Notes: generated by a model from the sequence alone, not told the origin. 43,092 nucleotides of DNA from an uncultured Paraprevotella sp. (GCA_944320765.1 CALUIS010000024.1:1-43092), one strand, 5' to 3'; shown: positions 16,045-25,070, numbered from the stretch's first letter. Translations and numbers: made by a program.

Positions 16045-19000
16045 ATGAGAAACAAGCTTACTTATCTCTTGATGGCAGGAGCCATGGCATGGTGGAGTGC
16101 ATGTCCGCTGCACGCCCAGACGGACGTGACGGAAACCTACCTGAAGAACCCGAGTTTCGAGAACGGATTCACTGACTGGGACTATGCCAACATGCAAAGC
16201 CAGACGAATACCGACTTCTCCAAAAAAGACGGGACCACATACGTGGAACAATGGGTGGGACAAGGCAACCGGGTGGCGGACTGCCACGTCAGCCAGGTCC
16301 TGACGGGACTGCCCAACGGCACCTATCAGCTGACAGCCGCAGCGCAAAACATCCAGCAGAACAATACAGGCGCCGAGCAAAGCGGGGTCTACATCTTCGC
16401 TGAAGACGAACAGACGGCAGTCCATGCCGCCAATGACTATTCCGTGACCTTCACCGTCATCGAAGGCCAGGCCACCGTAGGCTTCAAGGCCGAGAACGCC
16501 ACGGGCAACTGGATTACCTGCGACAACTTCCGGCTCTCGTTCCTCCAAGAGGACGTGGAAGCCGTACTCGAAAAGCTGCAGGAACGTGTCAACGCAGCCC
16601 AGGAACTGGTTTCCGAGACCATGCAGAAGGACCTGAAGACGGAACTCAACGCCGCCATACAGGCCGCACAGCAGGAAGTGGACGCGGCCACGGGGGCAAA
16701 CACCGCTGAAACAGCCGTCCGGCTACGCGAAGCGGTGGAAGCAGCCGAAACCTCCATCGAGGCTTATGCCAACCTGCAAGAAGCCATCACCGAGGCCAAA
16801 GAAACCTATGGGGACGGAAGCCTGGCCGGGGCAGACAAGCTGGATGCCGCCATACAGGACGCACAAGGCGTAATGGACAACCTGGAAGCCGACACGGAAG
16901 CCATCGCGGAGACCATCGCAGCATTGGAAGACGCCGCGCTGGCCTTCAACCTCGACAACGCCACCGGCACGGCCCCGACCGTGGTGACCGACACGCGCTA
17001 TGCCCGCGGCTCAGTCATCGCTTTCGGGCGCAGCACGGTCAGCGGCGTGTCCGCCTCCGAACTGCTGGAACAGGGATTCTGCTGGAGTACCAGCCCCGAA
17101 CCTACCATCCTGGATCACCGCACGACGGAGTATCTGGAGAACAACGGACGAATCTACGTCATGAGAGACCTGGAACCCTCCACCATATATTATATCCGCG
17201 CCTATGCCATGACGAAAGGCTACGCCGTGGGATACGGCGATGCCGTCAAGGTCATCACCATCCCGAAAGGCACCATCACTTGGCAATACAACGACGGCGG
17301 ACCGGCAGATGCCAATGCCCGTATCAGGACCGCAGTAGGTTCTGCCGTGGACTATTGGAACATGCTGACCAGCATCAAAGGCCTGCACCTGAATGTCAAC
17401 TACGGCGCACAGACTCCCACGGCCGATTGCAGCTACGGCGGCTGGATGCGCGTAGGGCCCAACGCCAGCTACCAGCGCACGGGCACCATCATGCATGAAA
17501 TGGGACATGCCGTAGGCGTCGGCACGCACAATATATGGTGGAACGCCGCGCTGAGAGCCAACGGCGACAGAGGCGACTGGCTGGGCGAACGCGCCAACGA
17601 AGTGTTGCGCTTCTGGGACAACGACCCCACGGCGGTCATGACAGGAGACAACACCCACATGTGGCCTTACGGCATCAACGGGGAGCGCGAAGACTCGGGC
17701 AGCGAAGTCCTTTACTTTGCCAACGGCCTCATCACCCAGGCACTTGGAGAAGACGGGCTGCCGCCCACCGGCGGATTCTCCACCCCGGCATACGCCTTCG
17801 AGCAGGAAGACGACGTGAAATACTACATCAAGAACGAGTCGGAGGAAACCGGACTGTATTCCTCCTACCTGGTGGCATCCGAGAGTGCCGCGCTCAACTG
17901 CAAGGAAATGACCGCCGCCGAAGCGGCCGCGAACGACTCTGCCGCATGGTACATCACATTCAACCCCACGACCTGCTACTACCAGTTCCGCAACGTGGGG
18001 ACCGGAAAGTATATCACCTACAGCAACAACCGTTTCCGCACCGCCGAGAAGAGCACTCCTTCCACCACGGAAAGCTTCCAAGTCATGCGCGGAAGAGTGG
18101 ATGTCAGCATCGGCACGGGAAGTGACGCGTTCGCCACAAGAGGGCATTGGATCATCTATCCCAACAACACCGCCACCCCCAACTGCATGTCATGCAATGC
18201 TGCTGGACGGACCAGCGCGGCTGAGTTCAACATCTCCAACAGTGCCGAATCACAGCGTTGGGTGTTCCTGACGGGAGAAGACCTGCAGACGTTCGATACG
18301 GCGGTGAAAGCGGAACGCCAGTCCGAGTTTGAGGACATGCTGGCCCAAATCAAGGCTTTGGCGGAAACCCCGCACACCGAGGATGTGGCCGGCGCCGACG
18401 CCACCCTTGCGTCTGCCTTGTCCGACATCGAGACCAGAGCCGGAAAAGAAGGAACAACCGCCGAGGAGTTCGAGGCTCTGACCGAAGAGGCGCGTGCCGC
18501 CGGAATGGCCTTCCTTGCCGAAGCCACCCCCACAAGCAAGGACGAGCCTTTCGACCTCACGTTCCTGATGTCCGATGCCGGCCTCACCAATGGCGACGGA
18601 TGGTCCTCCACGCCCAACAACATCAGCTTCTCTTGTGCCGAGTTCTTTGAGCGAAGCTTCGATTTCTACCAGTACATTCCCGGACTGCCTGCCGGAACCT
18701 ACCAGTTCAAGGGACAGGGTTTCCAACGCCCGGGAGAATACAAGGCCGCTTACAACGCTTATGTGGAAGGACAGAACGATGTCAACGCCATGATTTATGC
18801 GGGAGACGACGAAGTGAAACTGCAGCACATCGCCGCCGAGGCACAAGACAAGAAACTGGGAGGCTCCGAAATGAGCGTGGGCACACCCACCAAATACATC
18901 CCCAACGACATGGAGGCTGCCAGCAAGTACTTTGCCAAAGGGTTGTACGACAACGGGGTCGTCACACAGATAGAAAAGGATGACACCCGCCTGAAGGTGG

Positions 19001-19263
19001 GCATAAGCTGTGATAAATCGGAAACGGCCTACTGGTGCATCTTCGACAATTTCCGCCTGTACTATTACGGCACCATGTCGCCCGACCTCATCACAGCCAT
19101 TCATTCCGTCACCTCCGACAAGGTGCAGGAAAGCGGCCTCTTCGCCACTCCGGCTGACATCTACAGCCTCAGCGGCGTGTGCGTACGCCACCAGGCCACG
19201 TCGCTCGACGGACTGCAGAAAGGTATCTATATCGTCAAGGGAAAGAAAGTCCTGGTCCGGTAA
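16045..19263 (+). CDS. Large secreted multidomain zincin-like protein with glycan-binding-type modules
   Basis: A 1072-residue exported protein with signal peptide ending LHAQ. Order: a lectin-like beta domain (about 27-170, NPSFENGFTDWDY...ITCDNFRLSF); helical FIVAR-like repeats (about 175-310); an Fn3-like segment; a metallopeptidase-like domain (about 415-580) with HEMGHAVGVGTH at 484-495; a beta-trefoil-like segment (about 590-740, YYIKNESEETGLYSS...FRNVGTGKYIT); a helical linker; a second lectin-like domain; and a C-terminal tail (IYSLSGVCVRH...KGIYIVKGKKVLVR). HExxH is intact, but the third His is one residue later than in metzincins. The tail resembles those on Bacteroidetes secreted proteins. 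A host-glycoprotein target is plausible but not shown. It has its own promoter and terminator. Confidence 0.78.
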   Translation: MRNKLTYLLMAGAMAWWSACPLHAQTDVTETYLKNPSFENGFTDWDYANMQSQTNTDFSKKDGTTYVEQWVGQGNRVADCHVSQVLTGLPNGTYQLTAAAQNIQQNNTGAEQSGVYIFAEDEQTAVHAANDYSVTFTVIEGQATVGFKAENATGNWITCDNFRLSFLQEDVEAVLEKLQERVNAAQELVSETMQKDLKTELNAAIQAAQQEVDAATGANTAETAVRLREAVEAAETSIEAYANLQEAITEAKETYGDGSLAGADKLDAAIQDAQGVMDNLEADTEAIAETIAALEDAALAFNLDNATGTAPTVVTDTRYARGSVIAFGRSTVSGVSASELLEQGFCWSTSPEPTILDHRTTEYLENNGRIYVMRDLEPSTIYYIRAYAMTKGYAVGYGDAVKVITIPKGTITWQYNDGGPADANARIRTAVGSAVDYWNMLTSIKGLHLNVNYGAQTPTADCSYGGWMRVGPNASYQRTGTIMHEMGHAVGVGTHNIWWNAALRANGDRGDWLGERANEVLRFWDNDPTAVMTGDNTHMWPYGINGEREDSGSEVLYFANGLITQALGEDGLPPTGGFSTPAYAFEQEDDVKYYIKNESEETGLYSSYLVASESAALNCKEMTAAEAAANDSAAWYITFNPTTCYYQFRNVGTGKYITYSNNRFRTAEKSTPSTTESFQVMRGRVDVSIGTGSDAFATRGHWIIYPNNTATPNCMSCNAAGRTSAAEFNISNSAESQRWVFLTGEDLQTFDTAVKAERQSEFEDMLAQIKALAETPHTEDVAGADATLASALSDIETRAGKEGTTAEEFEALTEEARAAGMAFLAEATPTSKDEPFDLTFLMSDAGLTNGDGWSSTPNNISFSCAEFFERSFDFYQYIPGLPAGTYQFKGQGFQRPGEYKAAYNAYVEGQNDVNAMIYAGDDEVKLQHIAAEAQDKKLGGSEMSVGTPTKYIPNDMEAASKYFAKGLYDNGVVTQIEKDDTRLKVGISCDKSETAYWCIFDNFRLYYYGTMSPDLITAIHSVTSDKVQESGLFATPADIYSLSGVCVRHQATSLDGLQKGIYIVKGKKVLVR

Positions 19264-19279
19264 ACCCGGGACACTTACA

Positions 19280-19333
19280 ATAAAGAGAGAATCTCCCGAC
19301 CGCGTCGACGCAATCGGGAGATTCTCTCTTTAT
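19280..19333. terminator. Bidirectional terminator between the zincin-like gene and the helicase gene
   Basis: Perfect 20-bp inverted repeat: the left arm 19280-19299 (ATAAAGAGAGAATCTCCCGA) is complementary to 19314-19333, with a 14-nt loop. It serves two convergent genes. Confidence 0.88.
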
Positions 19334-19351
19334 AACATATAAAAGCCACTC

Positions 19352-21322
19352 TTACTTCTTCGGGATGCGGCGTGCCCAGCCTTCTTCCGAGAAGTCAGGC
19401 TCTTCACCCACCAGATCCTTCCCGTTGTTGCTTCCGTTGCCTTTCGGCTCAAAGAACTGCTTCCAGTCGTCTTTCGTATACTTCTTTCCCCTTGGCTCCG
19501 TGTATCCACGTTCCTCGCGGGACGGTTTTCCAGATTTTCCTTCTTTCTTGTCCTTCTTGCCTTTCCTGCCCTTTGCTCCGAAAGCATCATCTTCGCGGGC
19601 GTACCGGTCCTCACGGAATCCGCGTCCGTCACGCCCTTTCCGCCCGAAACGGTCTCCCCGACGGCTCTTCTTTCCCTCTCCCGGCTCGTGGGCTTCCCCG
19701 GTGGCGACCTCCACGTTAATCGGGCGGCCCTTCACTTGTACATGGGACAGCCCGTCCAGCACGCGGCCGGCCTCTTCATTCGGCACTTCAAAGAAAGAGA
19801 AACTCTTCATCAAATCGATGCGTCCGATTTCCACCTTTCCGCCGCGTACATGGTCGTTCACCAGCTGCATGATTTCCTTGGCATAGAAACCGTCCACCTT
19901 GCCGATATTCAGGAACAAGCGGGTATAGCCTTCCTCCGCGCCGTGCGCGTCCCGCTTGCCTTTCTTCCTTTTCTCTCCCTTTTCTCCGCGCCCCGTCGGC
20001 TCGCTGATTTCGGGTGCGTTGGCATAGTATTCCAGAAAACGGCCGAACTCACGGCTCACCACGCGCTTGATCAAGTCTTCCTTGTCCAGCCATTCCAACT
20101 TGCGGTACACCTCGGGCAGGAACTGTGCGATTTCCTCCTCGTCCACTTCCACCCGCTCGATGTCGTCAATCACCTTATACAGCTGTTTCGCGCAAATGTC
20201 CTTTCCGCTGGGGAGCTCGCCCTTGACGAACTCCTTGCCGATAACCTTCTCCACGGCACGGATTTTGGAACGTTCCTTGGTGTGGATGATGCAGATGCTC
20301 GTACCCTTCTTTCCCGCACGGCCCGTACGACCGCTGCGGTGGGTATAGCTCTCGATGTCATCCGGCATACCATAGTTGATGACATGCGTCAGGTCGTCCA
20401 CGTCCAGCCCGCGGGCCGCCACGTCGGTTGCTACCAGAAACTGTACCCGGTGCTGACGGAAACGCTGCATCGTCAGGTCGCGCTGCTGCTGCGACAGGTC
20501 GCCGTGCAGCGAGTCGGCGTTGTAACCGTCCTGAATCAGTTTGTCGGCCACCTCTTGTGTCTCGCGACGGGTGCGGCAGAAGATGATGGCGTAGATTTTC
20601 GGATAATAGTCCACCACGCGTTTCAGTGCCAGATATTTGTCCTTCGCATGTACCATATAATAGATATGGTTCACCGTCTCAGCCCCCTCGTTGCGCGAAC
20701 CGACCACGATTTCCTTCGCGTCGCGCAGGTATTTCTTTGCGATACGTTCAATCTCACGGCTCATCGTGGCCGAGAAAAGCAAGGTATTGTGGTTCTCCGG
20801 CACACCGGCCAGAATCTTGTCAATGCTCTCGGAAAATCCCATGGAAAGCATCTCGTCGGCCTCGTCCAGCACCACGTTCTCCACATGTTCCAACGAGGCG
20901 GCCCTGCGCTCCATCAAGTCAATCAAGCGACCCGGAGTGGCCACGATGACCTGCACGCCGCGCTTCAACGTTCGAATCTGCGGCTCGATGCCTGCCCCGC
21001 CATATACGGGCAACACCCGCACGCCCGGCAGATACTTGGAATAGCTCTCCAGATCGTCGGCGATTTGCAGGCAAAGCTCACGGGTAGGACACAAGATCAA
21101 CGCCTGCGTGTCGCTGCGGCTGGCATCAATCTTCTGCAGCACGGGCAGGCCGTATGCCGCCGTCTTGCCGGTACCGGTCTGGGCCAATGCCACCACATCG
21201 TTGTTTTCTCCCAACAGATAAGGGATAACTTCTTCCTGTACGGGCATAGGATGCTCGTACCCCAACTCCTCGATTGCCTGGCGGATTTCAGCGGACACGC
21301 CAAGCTCTTCAAATGTTTTCAA
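19352..21322 (-). CDS. DEAD-box ATP-dependent RNA helicase, DeaD/CsdA-like
   Basis: A 656-residue RNA helicase. The Q motif region (PMPVQEEVIP), motif I AQTGTGKT, Ia PTREL, II DEADEM, III SAT and VI HRSGRTGRAGKKG are all present. A DbpA-type RNA-binding domain follows (about residues 455-530, RLFLNIGKVDGFYAKEIMQLV...PINVEVATG), and then a long basic Lys/Arg/Gly-rich tail that probably adds nonspecific RNA binding. This arrangement is that of CsdA-like helicases acting in ribosome assembly and mRNA turnover, often induced in the cold. A promoter at 21447-21440 implies a leader of more than 100 nt. It converges on the zincin-like gene across a shared terminator. Confidence 0.94.
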   Translation of the reverse strand: MKTFEELGVSAEIRQAIEELGYEHPMPVQEEVIPYLLGENNDVVALAQTGTGKTAAYGLPVLQKIDASRSDTQALILCPTRELCLQIADDLESYSKYLPGVRVLPVYGGAGIEPQIRTLKRGVQVIVATPGRLIDLMERRAASLEHVENVVLDEADEMLSMGFSESIDKILAGVPENHNTLLFSATMSREIERIAKKYLRDAKEIVVGSRNEGAETVNHIYYMVHAKDKYLALKRVVDYYPKIYAIIFCRTRRETQEVADKLIQDGYNADSLHGDLSQQQRDLTMQRFRQHRVQFLVATDVAARGLDVDDLTHVINYGMPDDIESYTHRSGRTGRAGKKGTSICIIHTKERSKIRAVEKVIGKEFVKGELPSGKDICAKQLYKVIDDIERVEVDEEEIAQFLPEVYRKLEWLDKEDLIKRVVSREFGRFLEYYANAPEISEPTGRGEKGEKRKKGKRDAHGAEEGYTRLFLNIGKVDGFYAKEIMQLVNDHVRGGKVEIGRIDLMKSFSFFEVPNEEAGRVLDGLSHVQVKGRPINVEVATGEAHEPGEGKKSRRGDRFGRKGRDGRGFREDRYAREDDAFGAKGRKGKKDKKEGKSGKPSREERGYTEPRGKKYTKDDWKQFFEPKGNGSNNGKDLVGEEPDFSEEGWARRIPKK

Positions 21323-21447
21323 TACGCTAATTATTTAATGAATAAAACAACCTAAAGGGCGGTACATGGCGCACACCACAGACAAAAACTAATCCCTTTA
21401 AGTTATAGACGCCTGAAAACCACCCGCAATTTCGGGGTGCAAAGTTA
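21323..21447 (-). promoter_or_regulatory. Helicase promoter and long leader
   Basis: TAACTTTG on the minus strand (21447-21440) would start transcription near 21434, leaving an untranslated leader of about 110 nt. The leader can pair TTAAAGGG (about 21398-21391) with CCCTTTA (about 21359-21353). Long structured leaders are typical of cold-regulated helicase and cold-shock genes; regulation here is inference. Confidence 0.5.
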
Positions 21448-21565
21448 GCACAAAACTTCCGCTTCCCTCTCCCCCTCCATGCATCTTTTATGGATTATTC
21501 ACAATTAAAGCACACCTACAGCCTGATTTTTATTCTTTTATGCCCGCCATCCCGCTTTTTTCCCG

Positions 21566-21573
21566 TAACTTTG
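21566..21573 (+). promoter_or_regulatory. -7 element of the PfkB kinase gene
   Basis: TAACTTTG lies 30 nt upstream of the ATG at 21603, which supports that start over the in-frame ATG at 21540 that lies upstream of the promoter. Confidence 0.55.
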
Positions 21574-21602
21574 CAGACGGAAACTTTAACCCGAAACAGG
21601 AC

Positions 21603-22565
21603 ATGCGCAAAGCCATCGCGATGGGAGAAACCATCATGGACATCATTTTCCACGGGGAACAGCCCACGGCCGCCGTCCCCGGAGGTTCTTCGTTCAACAG
21701 CGTCATCTCGCTCGGGCGGGCGGGCGTCCCCGCCGTGTTCCTCGGAGAGACGGGGCGTGACGAGGTGGGACGGCGGATTGCCGCCTTCCTACGCTCCAAC
21801 CACGTGGACTCCCGTTACCTGCGGATGCGGGACGACATCCAGTCCGCCGTGTCGCTGGCTTTCCTGGACGAACAGAACGACGCACACTATATGTTCTACA
21901 AACAGCCGCCACGCACCCTGCCCGATTTCGAGCAGCCGGAAGTTTCCAAAGACGATGTGGTGCAGTTCGGCTCCTACTACGTGCTGAACCCGCACATCCG
22001 CCCGCAAGTGAAAAGTTTCCTGCAACATGCCCGCGACCGGCAGGCCATCCTGTATTATGACGTGAACTTCCGCCGCCCCCATGCGTCCGAACTGGAACGC
22101 CTCTTCCCCGCCATCCTCGAGAACTTCCGTCTGGCGGACATCGTGCGCGGATCGGCGGACGATTTTGAAGTGATGTACAACGAACGCGACCCGGAGGCCA
22201 TCTACCGCCGGCACATCGCCGCCCACTGCCCGCTGTTCATCTGCACGCAAGGCGGCGAGGGCATCACGCTCTGCACCCCGCAAGGCGTGTCCCGGTTCGA
22301 CGTGCCGCAAGTCCGGACTGTCAGCACCATCGGGGCGGGCGACAACTTCAACGCCGGCCTCATCTACGGCCTGCTCCGCCACGGCATCCGCCGTACCGAC
22401 CTGCCATCGCTGTCGGCCGCGCAATGGGAAAGCCTGATAGACTGCGGCCGCCGCTTCTCGGCCAACGTATGCGCCAGCATCCACAATTCCATCGACGAGG
22501 AATTCGGACGGCTGATGGCGGAAGGACTCCACGAAGCCGCATCCTCCGGCAACCGTCAGAAGTAG
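21603..22565 (+). CDS. PfkB-family carbohydrate kinase
   Basis: A 320-residue ribokinase-fold sugar kinase. The start MRKAIAMGETIMDIIFHGEQP contains the GE.xxD substrate-binding segment. AVPGGSSFNSVISLGRAGVPAVFLGETGRDEVG is PfkB signature 1, and VRTVSTIGAGDNFNAGLIYGLL is signature 2 with the GAGD catalytic Asp. The length fits fructokinase-like members, but the sugar cannot be told from sequence. Its last codons overlap the convergent outer-membrane protein gene by 10 nt. No sugar transporter or isomerase is next to it. Confidence 0.92.
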   Translation: MRKAIAMGETIMDIIFHGEQPTAAVPGGSSFNSVISLGRAGVPAVFLGETGRDEVGRRIAAFLRSNHVDSRYLRMRDDIQSAVSLAFLDEQNDAHYMFYKQPPRTLPDFEQPEVSKDDVVQFGSYYVLNPHIRPQVKSFLQHARDRQAILYYDVNFRRPHASELERLFPAILENFRLADIVRGSADDFEVMYNERDPEAIYRRHIAAHCPLFICTQGGEGITLCTPQGVSRFDVPQVRTVSTIGAGDNFNAGLIYGLLRHGIRRTDLPSLSAAQWESLIDCGRRFSANVCASIHNSIDEEFGRLMAEGLHEAASSGNRQK

Positions 22566-23311
22566 AAACGGAGGCCGCCGGCTACAAAAAGCCGGAACAT
22601 GCCCTGCCGTCCCCCTTCTTCGGATTCATAGAACGGACCGAGGACTTCATTCCCCTGTAATGTTTCCGTAAAATCCTTTTCCGGAAGGATTCCCATGATA
22701 TATCCCACATCCAGCCCGATGCCTATGTGTTCGCCGGCCATATATTCCAATCCCAGTTTGAGATGGGTTCCCCATCCATTATCTTTATATTCCATATCCG
22801 GTTCGTCCTTGACTTTCTCGCGCTGCAGGAAAGCCCCGACTCCCACACCGACCCTCAACAGACCACTGTCGGAAAAGCGGTATTTGCCGACAAGCTCCGG
22901 CCCCACGTAAAACAAATTGGTATGAAGGTCATAATCGGACACTTCCGGGACACCGTCCAGTTCCAAACTGTAGGATGACGAGCGGTAAGCGGAAAAGAAC
23001 AACCCTAATCCGGTTCCCCTCTGGCTTCCCCAATCCAGCCCGCCTTGAATCTCCACTCCCCGCTTGGGATTCCCGCGCAAGTCCCCCATAGCCGAACGCA
23101 CTTCACTCAGAATAAACCCGGCTCCTACATTCACATAAGCCGACACCCGTCCCTCACTGAAATCTTCCTTCGGCACAATGGCTGAACCTCCGACTTCGGA
23201 CACAGGCATATCGGGAAACCCCACCGTCGGCACTTCCGCCACGGCTTGGACACCACGTCCCCCAAAAGCCAAGGCTACCAACACCCAAAGAAACGCAAAC
23301 CGCTTTTCCAT
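22556..23311 (-). CDS. Outer-membrane beta-barrel protein, unknown function
   Basis: About 251 residues from the preferred start MEKRFAFLWVLVALAFGGRGVQA, a signal peptide; an alternative ATG lies at 23323. The mature part alternates polar and hydrophobic residues (VSAYVNVGAGFILSEVRS, GVEIQGGLDWGSQRGTGLGLFFSAYR, HLKLGLEYMAGEHIGIGLDVGYIMG) and ends LFVAGGLRFYF with the C-terminal aromatic typical of outer-membrane barrels. It resembles small OmpA/OmpW-type barrels of 8-10 strands, with no recognisable enzyme motif. It overlaps the convergent PfkB gene. A TACCTTTA near-consensus -7 element lies at 23350-23343. Confidence 0.72.
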   Translation of the reverse strand: MEKRFAFLWVLVALAFGGRGVQAVAEVPTVGFPDMPVSEVGGSAIVPKEDFSEGRVSAYVNVGAGFILSEVRSAMGDLRGNPKRGVEIQGGLDWGSQRGTGLGLFFSAYRSSSYSLELDGVPEVSDYDLHTNLFYVGPELVGKYRFSDSGLLRVGVGVGAFLQREKVKDEPDMEYKDNGWGTHLKLGLEYMAGEHIGIGLDVGYIMGILPEKDFTETLQGNEVLGPFYESEEGGRQGMFRLFVAGGLRFYF

Positions 23312-23342
23312 CGCTCCATGCATTTAAAGTTATTGCCGGAGG

Positions 23343-23350
23343 TAAAGGTA
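23343..23350 (-). promoter_or_regulatory. Probable -7 element of the outer-membrane barrel gene
   Basis: TACCTTTA on the minus strand differs from TAnnTTTG only at the last base and lies 32 nt upstream of the preferred start. Confidence 0.4.
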
Positions 23351-23400
23351 ACACAAAAAGAAAAAGGCCGAAAATAAAAGCACGGAAATATTTGCAGCCC

Positions 23401-23940
23401 TCAGCGAAAAACCTCCTCCAGCTCTTCCCACGAGCGGGCGACGGACAAGTAACGGTTCAGAGGCACGTTGATGAAACGGCGGCGGTCCATCTCCTCCAGC
23501 ACTGCTTCCAGCCCGTCCCAGAAACCGTCCAGGGCGAAAAGCACCACGCGCTTGCGGTGATAGCCGATGCTGTGGGCGGCCATGACGGTGAACACCTCGT
23601 CCAGCGTGCCGATGCCGCCGGGCAGCGCAATCAATATGTCACTCCGCTCCAGCATGATGGCCTTGCGGTCGTTCAAATCCTCACACTTCACCAGCTCGTC
23701 CACATGACGGCTCACGCGGCGACGGCTCTCAAGGATGCGCGGCACCACGCCGACAGTCCGCCCCCCGGCGGCCTCCACGCCTTCCGCCACACACTCCATC
23801 AGCCCGGAGTCCGCCCCGCCATACACCAGCGTCAGCTTCCGCTCCCCCAGCCACCGGCCGAACGCCCGTGCCATGGTATAATAAGCGGCATCGAGCTGGT
23901 CCGATGCCGCACAAAATACTCCCACATGTTTGATTTCCAT
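23401..23940 (-). CDS. LOG-family protein (nucleoside 5'-monophosphate phosphoribohydrolase-like)
   Basis: A 179-residue Rossmann-fold protein of the LOG family, formerly annotated as lysine decarboxylase. Both family signatures are visible: YGGADSGLMECVAEG with the nucleotide-binding glycines, and PGGIGTLDEVFTVM, the PGGxGTxxE catalytic motif. Family members cleave adenosine monophosphate or its cytokinin derivatives to the base and ribose 5-phosphate; the bacterial role is usually unknown. It has its own TATCTTTG promoter at 23971-23964, between it and the upstream regulator gene. Confidence 0.9.
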   Translation of the reverse strand: MEIKHVGVFCAASDQLDAAYYTMARAFGRWLGERKLTLVYGGADSGLMECVAEGVEAAGGRTVGVVPRILESRRRVSRHVDELVKCEDLNDRKAIMLERSDILIALPGGIGTLDEVFTVMAAHSIGYHRKRVVLFALDGFWDGLEAVLEEMDRRRFINVPLNRYLSVARSWEELEEVFR

Positions 23941-23963
23941 AAGTAGTGTTTCCTTTCGATATG

Positions 23964-23971
23964 CAAAGATA
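23964..23971 (-). promoter_or_regulatory. -7 element of the LOG-family gene
   Basis: TATCTTTG on the minus strand lies 23 nt upstream of the start at 23940 and immediately after the stop codon of the di-iron regulator gene, so the two genes can be transcribed separately. Confidence 0.6.
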
Positions 23972-23972
23972 G

Positions 23973-24953
23973 CTATAGTTTCACATCCTCCAAATTAATC
24001 AGGCCGTTGACGATGGCATAAATGGTCAGTCCCGCCGGCGAATGGATTTGCAGCTTGCGGCTGATGTTGCGGCGGTGTGTCATCACGGTGTTCACCGAAA
24101 TGTAAAGCTGCTCTGCAATCTCCTTGTTCGACAGCCCCTTCACCACGCAGGTAATCACCTCCTTCTCGCGGTCGCTCAGCGTGTCGGTCGCGGCCGTGTC
24201 GGCCTCCTGCTCTTCCTGCCGCACACTCTCGTCCCCCGTCTGTTCCCGCCGCTCGTCTTCCAGTCGCACCACGGCTTCCAGGAAGAGCGTGTCTTCCATG
24301 TGGCAATGGTTGAACAAGTCCTCTTCCGTCATGAAGAGGTCGATGAGCACGTCGTTGAGCAGTTGCGCGTTGCTGTCGTTCGGATAATACTTGATGATGA
24401 TGCTCTTCAGCTCCGACAGGCTCTTCTCTATCTGCGCGTGGTTGTCATGGTGCTGGTGCGACAGCTTGTGGATGTCTACCTCCGGCGAAGTCTTCGCCCC
24501 CGCCATCAGGTCGTTCACGTAAGTATGGATATGCTTATCCTCGTAGTCCATGTGCCGCCCCACCTCGGCCGCGAACTCGTCATAAAACTTGAGGATGAGG
24601 AAGGCAATCTGGTTGCGCGCCGAGCAATCGATGGCCTCTATCAGCTTGCGCCGGATGGCCGGCAGGCGGAACTTCACGAAATAGTCGTGCGAACGGCGCA
24701 GATAGTTCATCAACGCCGGCAGCGAGATTGCATCCACCGCATCGGACAGGTTCACGGGCCGTCCGTTGGAACGGATGAAATTCACCACCGCCAGAAAAGT
24801 AGGCGCGTCCACGCCTGCGGCCAGACACGTCTCGCCCACGGTATGGTCGCCGAATCCCAGACTCAGGCCGAACCGGCTGATCACCTGCAGAATCCGGTAG
24901 TCATCGCAGATGATGTCTCCCATCCGGTCGGTTTCCTTGTATTTCTCAGACAT
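23973..24953 (-). CDS. Di-iron (hemerythrin/RIC-like) sensor fused to a LuxR-type DNA-binding domain
   Basis: A 326-residue cytoplasmic regulator. Residues about 12-62 resemble the ScdA/YtfE N-terminal domain but lack its Cys pair (LGFGD where FCCGG is usual). Residues about 85-230 form a hemerythrin-like bundle. H89, H134, E138, H169 (or H168) and H216-x3-E220 fit the di-iron ligands of E. coli YtfE, with the same 45- and 4-residue steps. Residues about 255-326 are a LuxR/NarL helix-turn-helix (LSDREKEVITCVVKGLSNKEIAEQLYISVNTVMTHRRNI). There is no receiver domain, so the di-iron centre is the likely input (oxygen, nitric oxide, peroxide or iron). It is divergent from the iron/cytochrome gene series across 236 nt that hold two dyads. 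Confidence 0.88.
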   Translation of the reverse strand: MSEKYKETDRMGDIICDDYRILQVISRFGLSLGFGDHTVGETCLAAGVDAPTFLAVVNFIRSNGRPVNLSDAVDAISLPALMNYLRRSHDYFVKFRLPAIRRKLIEAIDCSARNQIAFLILKFYDEFAAEVGRHMDYEDKHIHTYVNDLMAGAKTSPEVDIHKLSHQHHDNHAQIEKSLSELKSIIIKYYPNDSNAQLLNDVLIDLFMTEEDLFNHCHMEDTLFLEAVVRLEDERREQTGDESVRQEEQEADTAATDTLSDREKEVITCVVKGLSNKEIAEQLYISVNTVMTHRRNISRKLQIHSPAGLTIYAIVNGLINLEDVKL

Positions 24954-24979
24954 GATACCTTAAATCATTAAACGCACTG

Positions 24980-25010
24980 CAAAGAACGGAAAAATATCCG
25001 ACCCGCACAA
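24980..25010 (-). promoter_or_regulatory. Possible promoter of the di-iron regulator
   Basis: On the minus strand TTG (25010-25008), 20 nt, then GTTCTTTG (24987-24980). The spacing is good but the -7 element lacks the initial TA. The dyad at 25016-25030 lies directly upstream, a position suited to autoregulation. Confidence 0.35.
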
Positions 25011-25015
25011 TCCCC

Positions 25016-25030
25016 ACAATTGGGTATTGT
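25016..25030. promoter_or_regulatory. Dyad 1, candidate operator in the divergent region
   Basis: ACAAT-tgggt-ATTGT, a 5-5-5 inverted repeat next to the regulator promoter. The binding protein is unknown; either the LuxR-type regulator or a CRP/FNR-type factor could use such a site. Confidence 0.4.
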
Positions 25031-25052
25031 CAAGGAAAAGTAGGTAAAATCA

Positions 25053-25070
25053 GCACTTCCCGTACAGTGC
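25053..25070. promoter_or_regulatory. Dyad 2, candidate operator upstream of the porin promoter
   Basis: GCACT-N8-AGTGC, an 18-bp inverted repeat about 42 nt upstream of the porin -33 element. The size and spacing suit activation by a dimeric LuxR-type protein. This is inference from position and symmetry. Confidence 0.4.
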
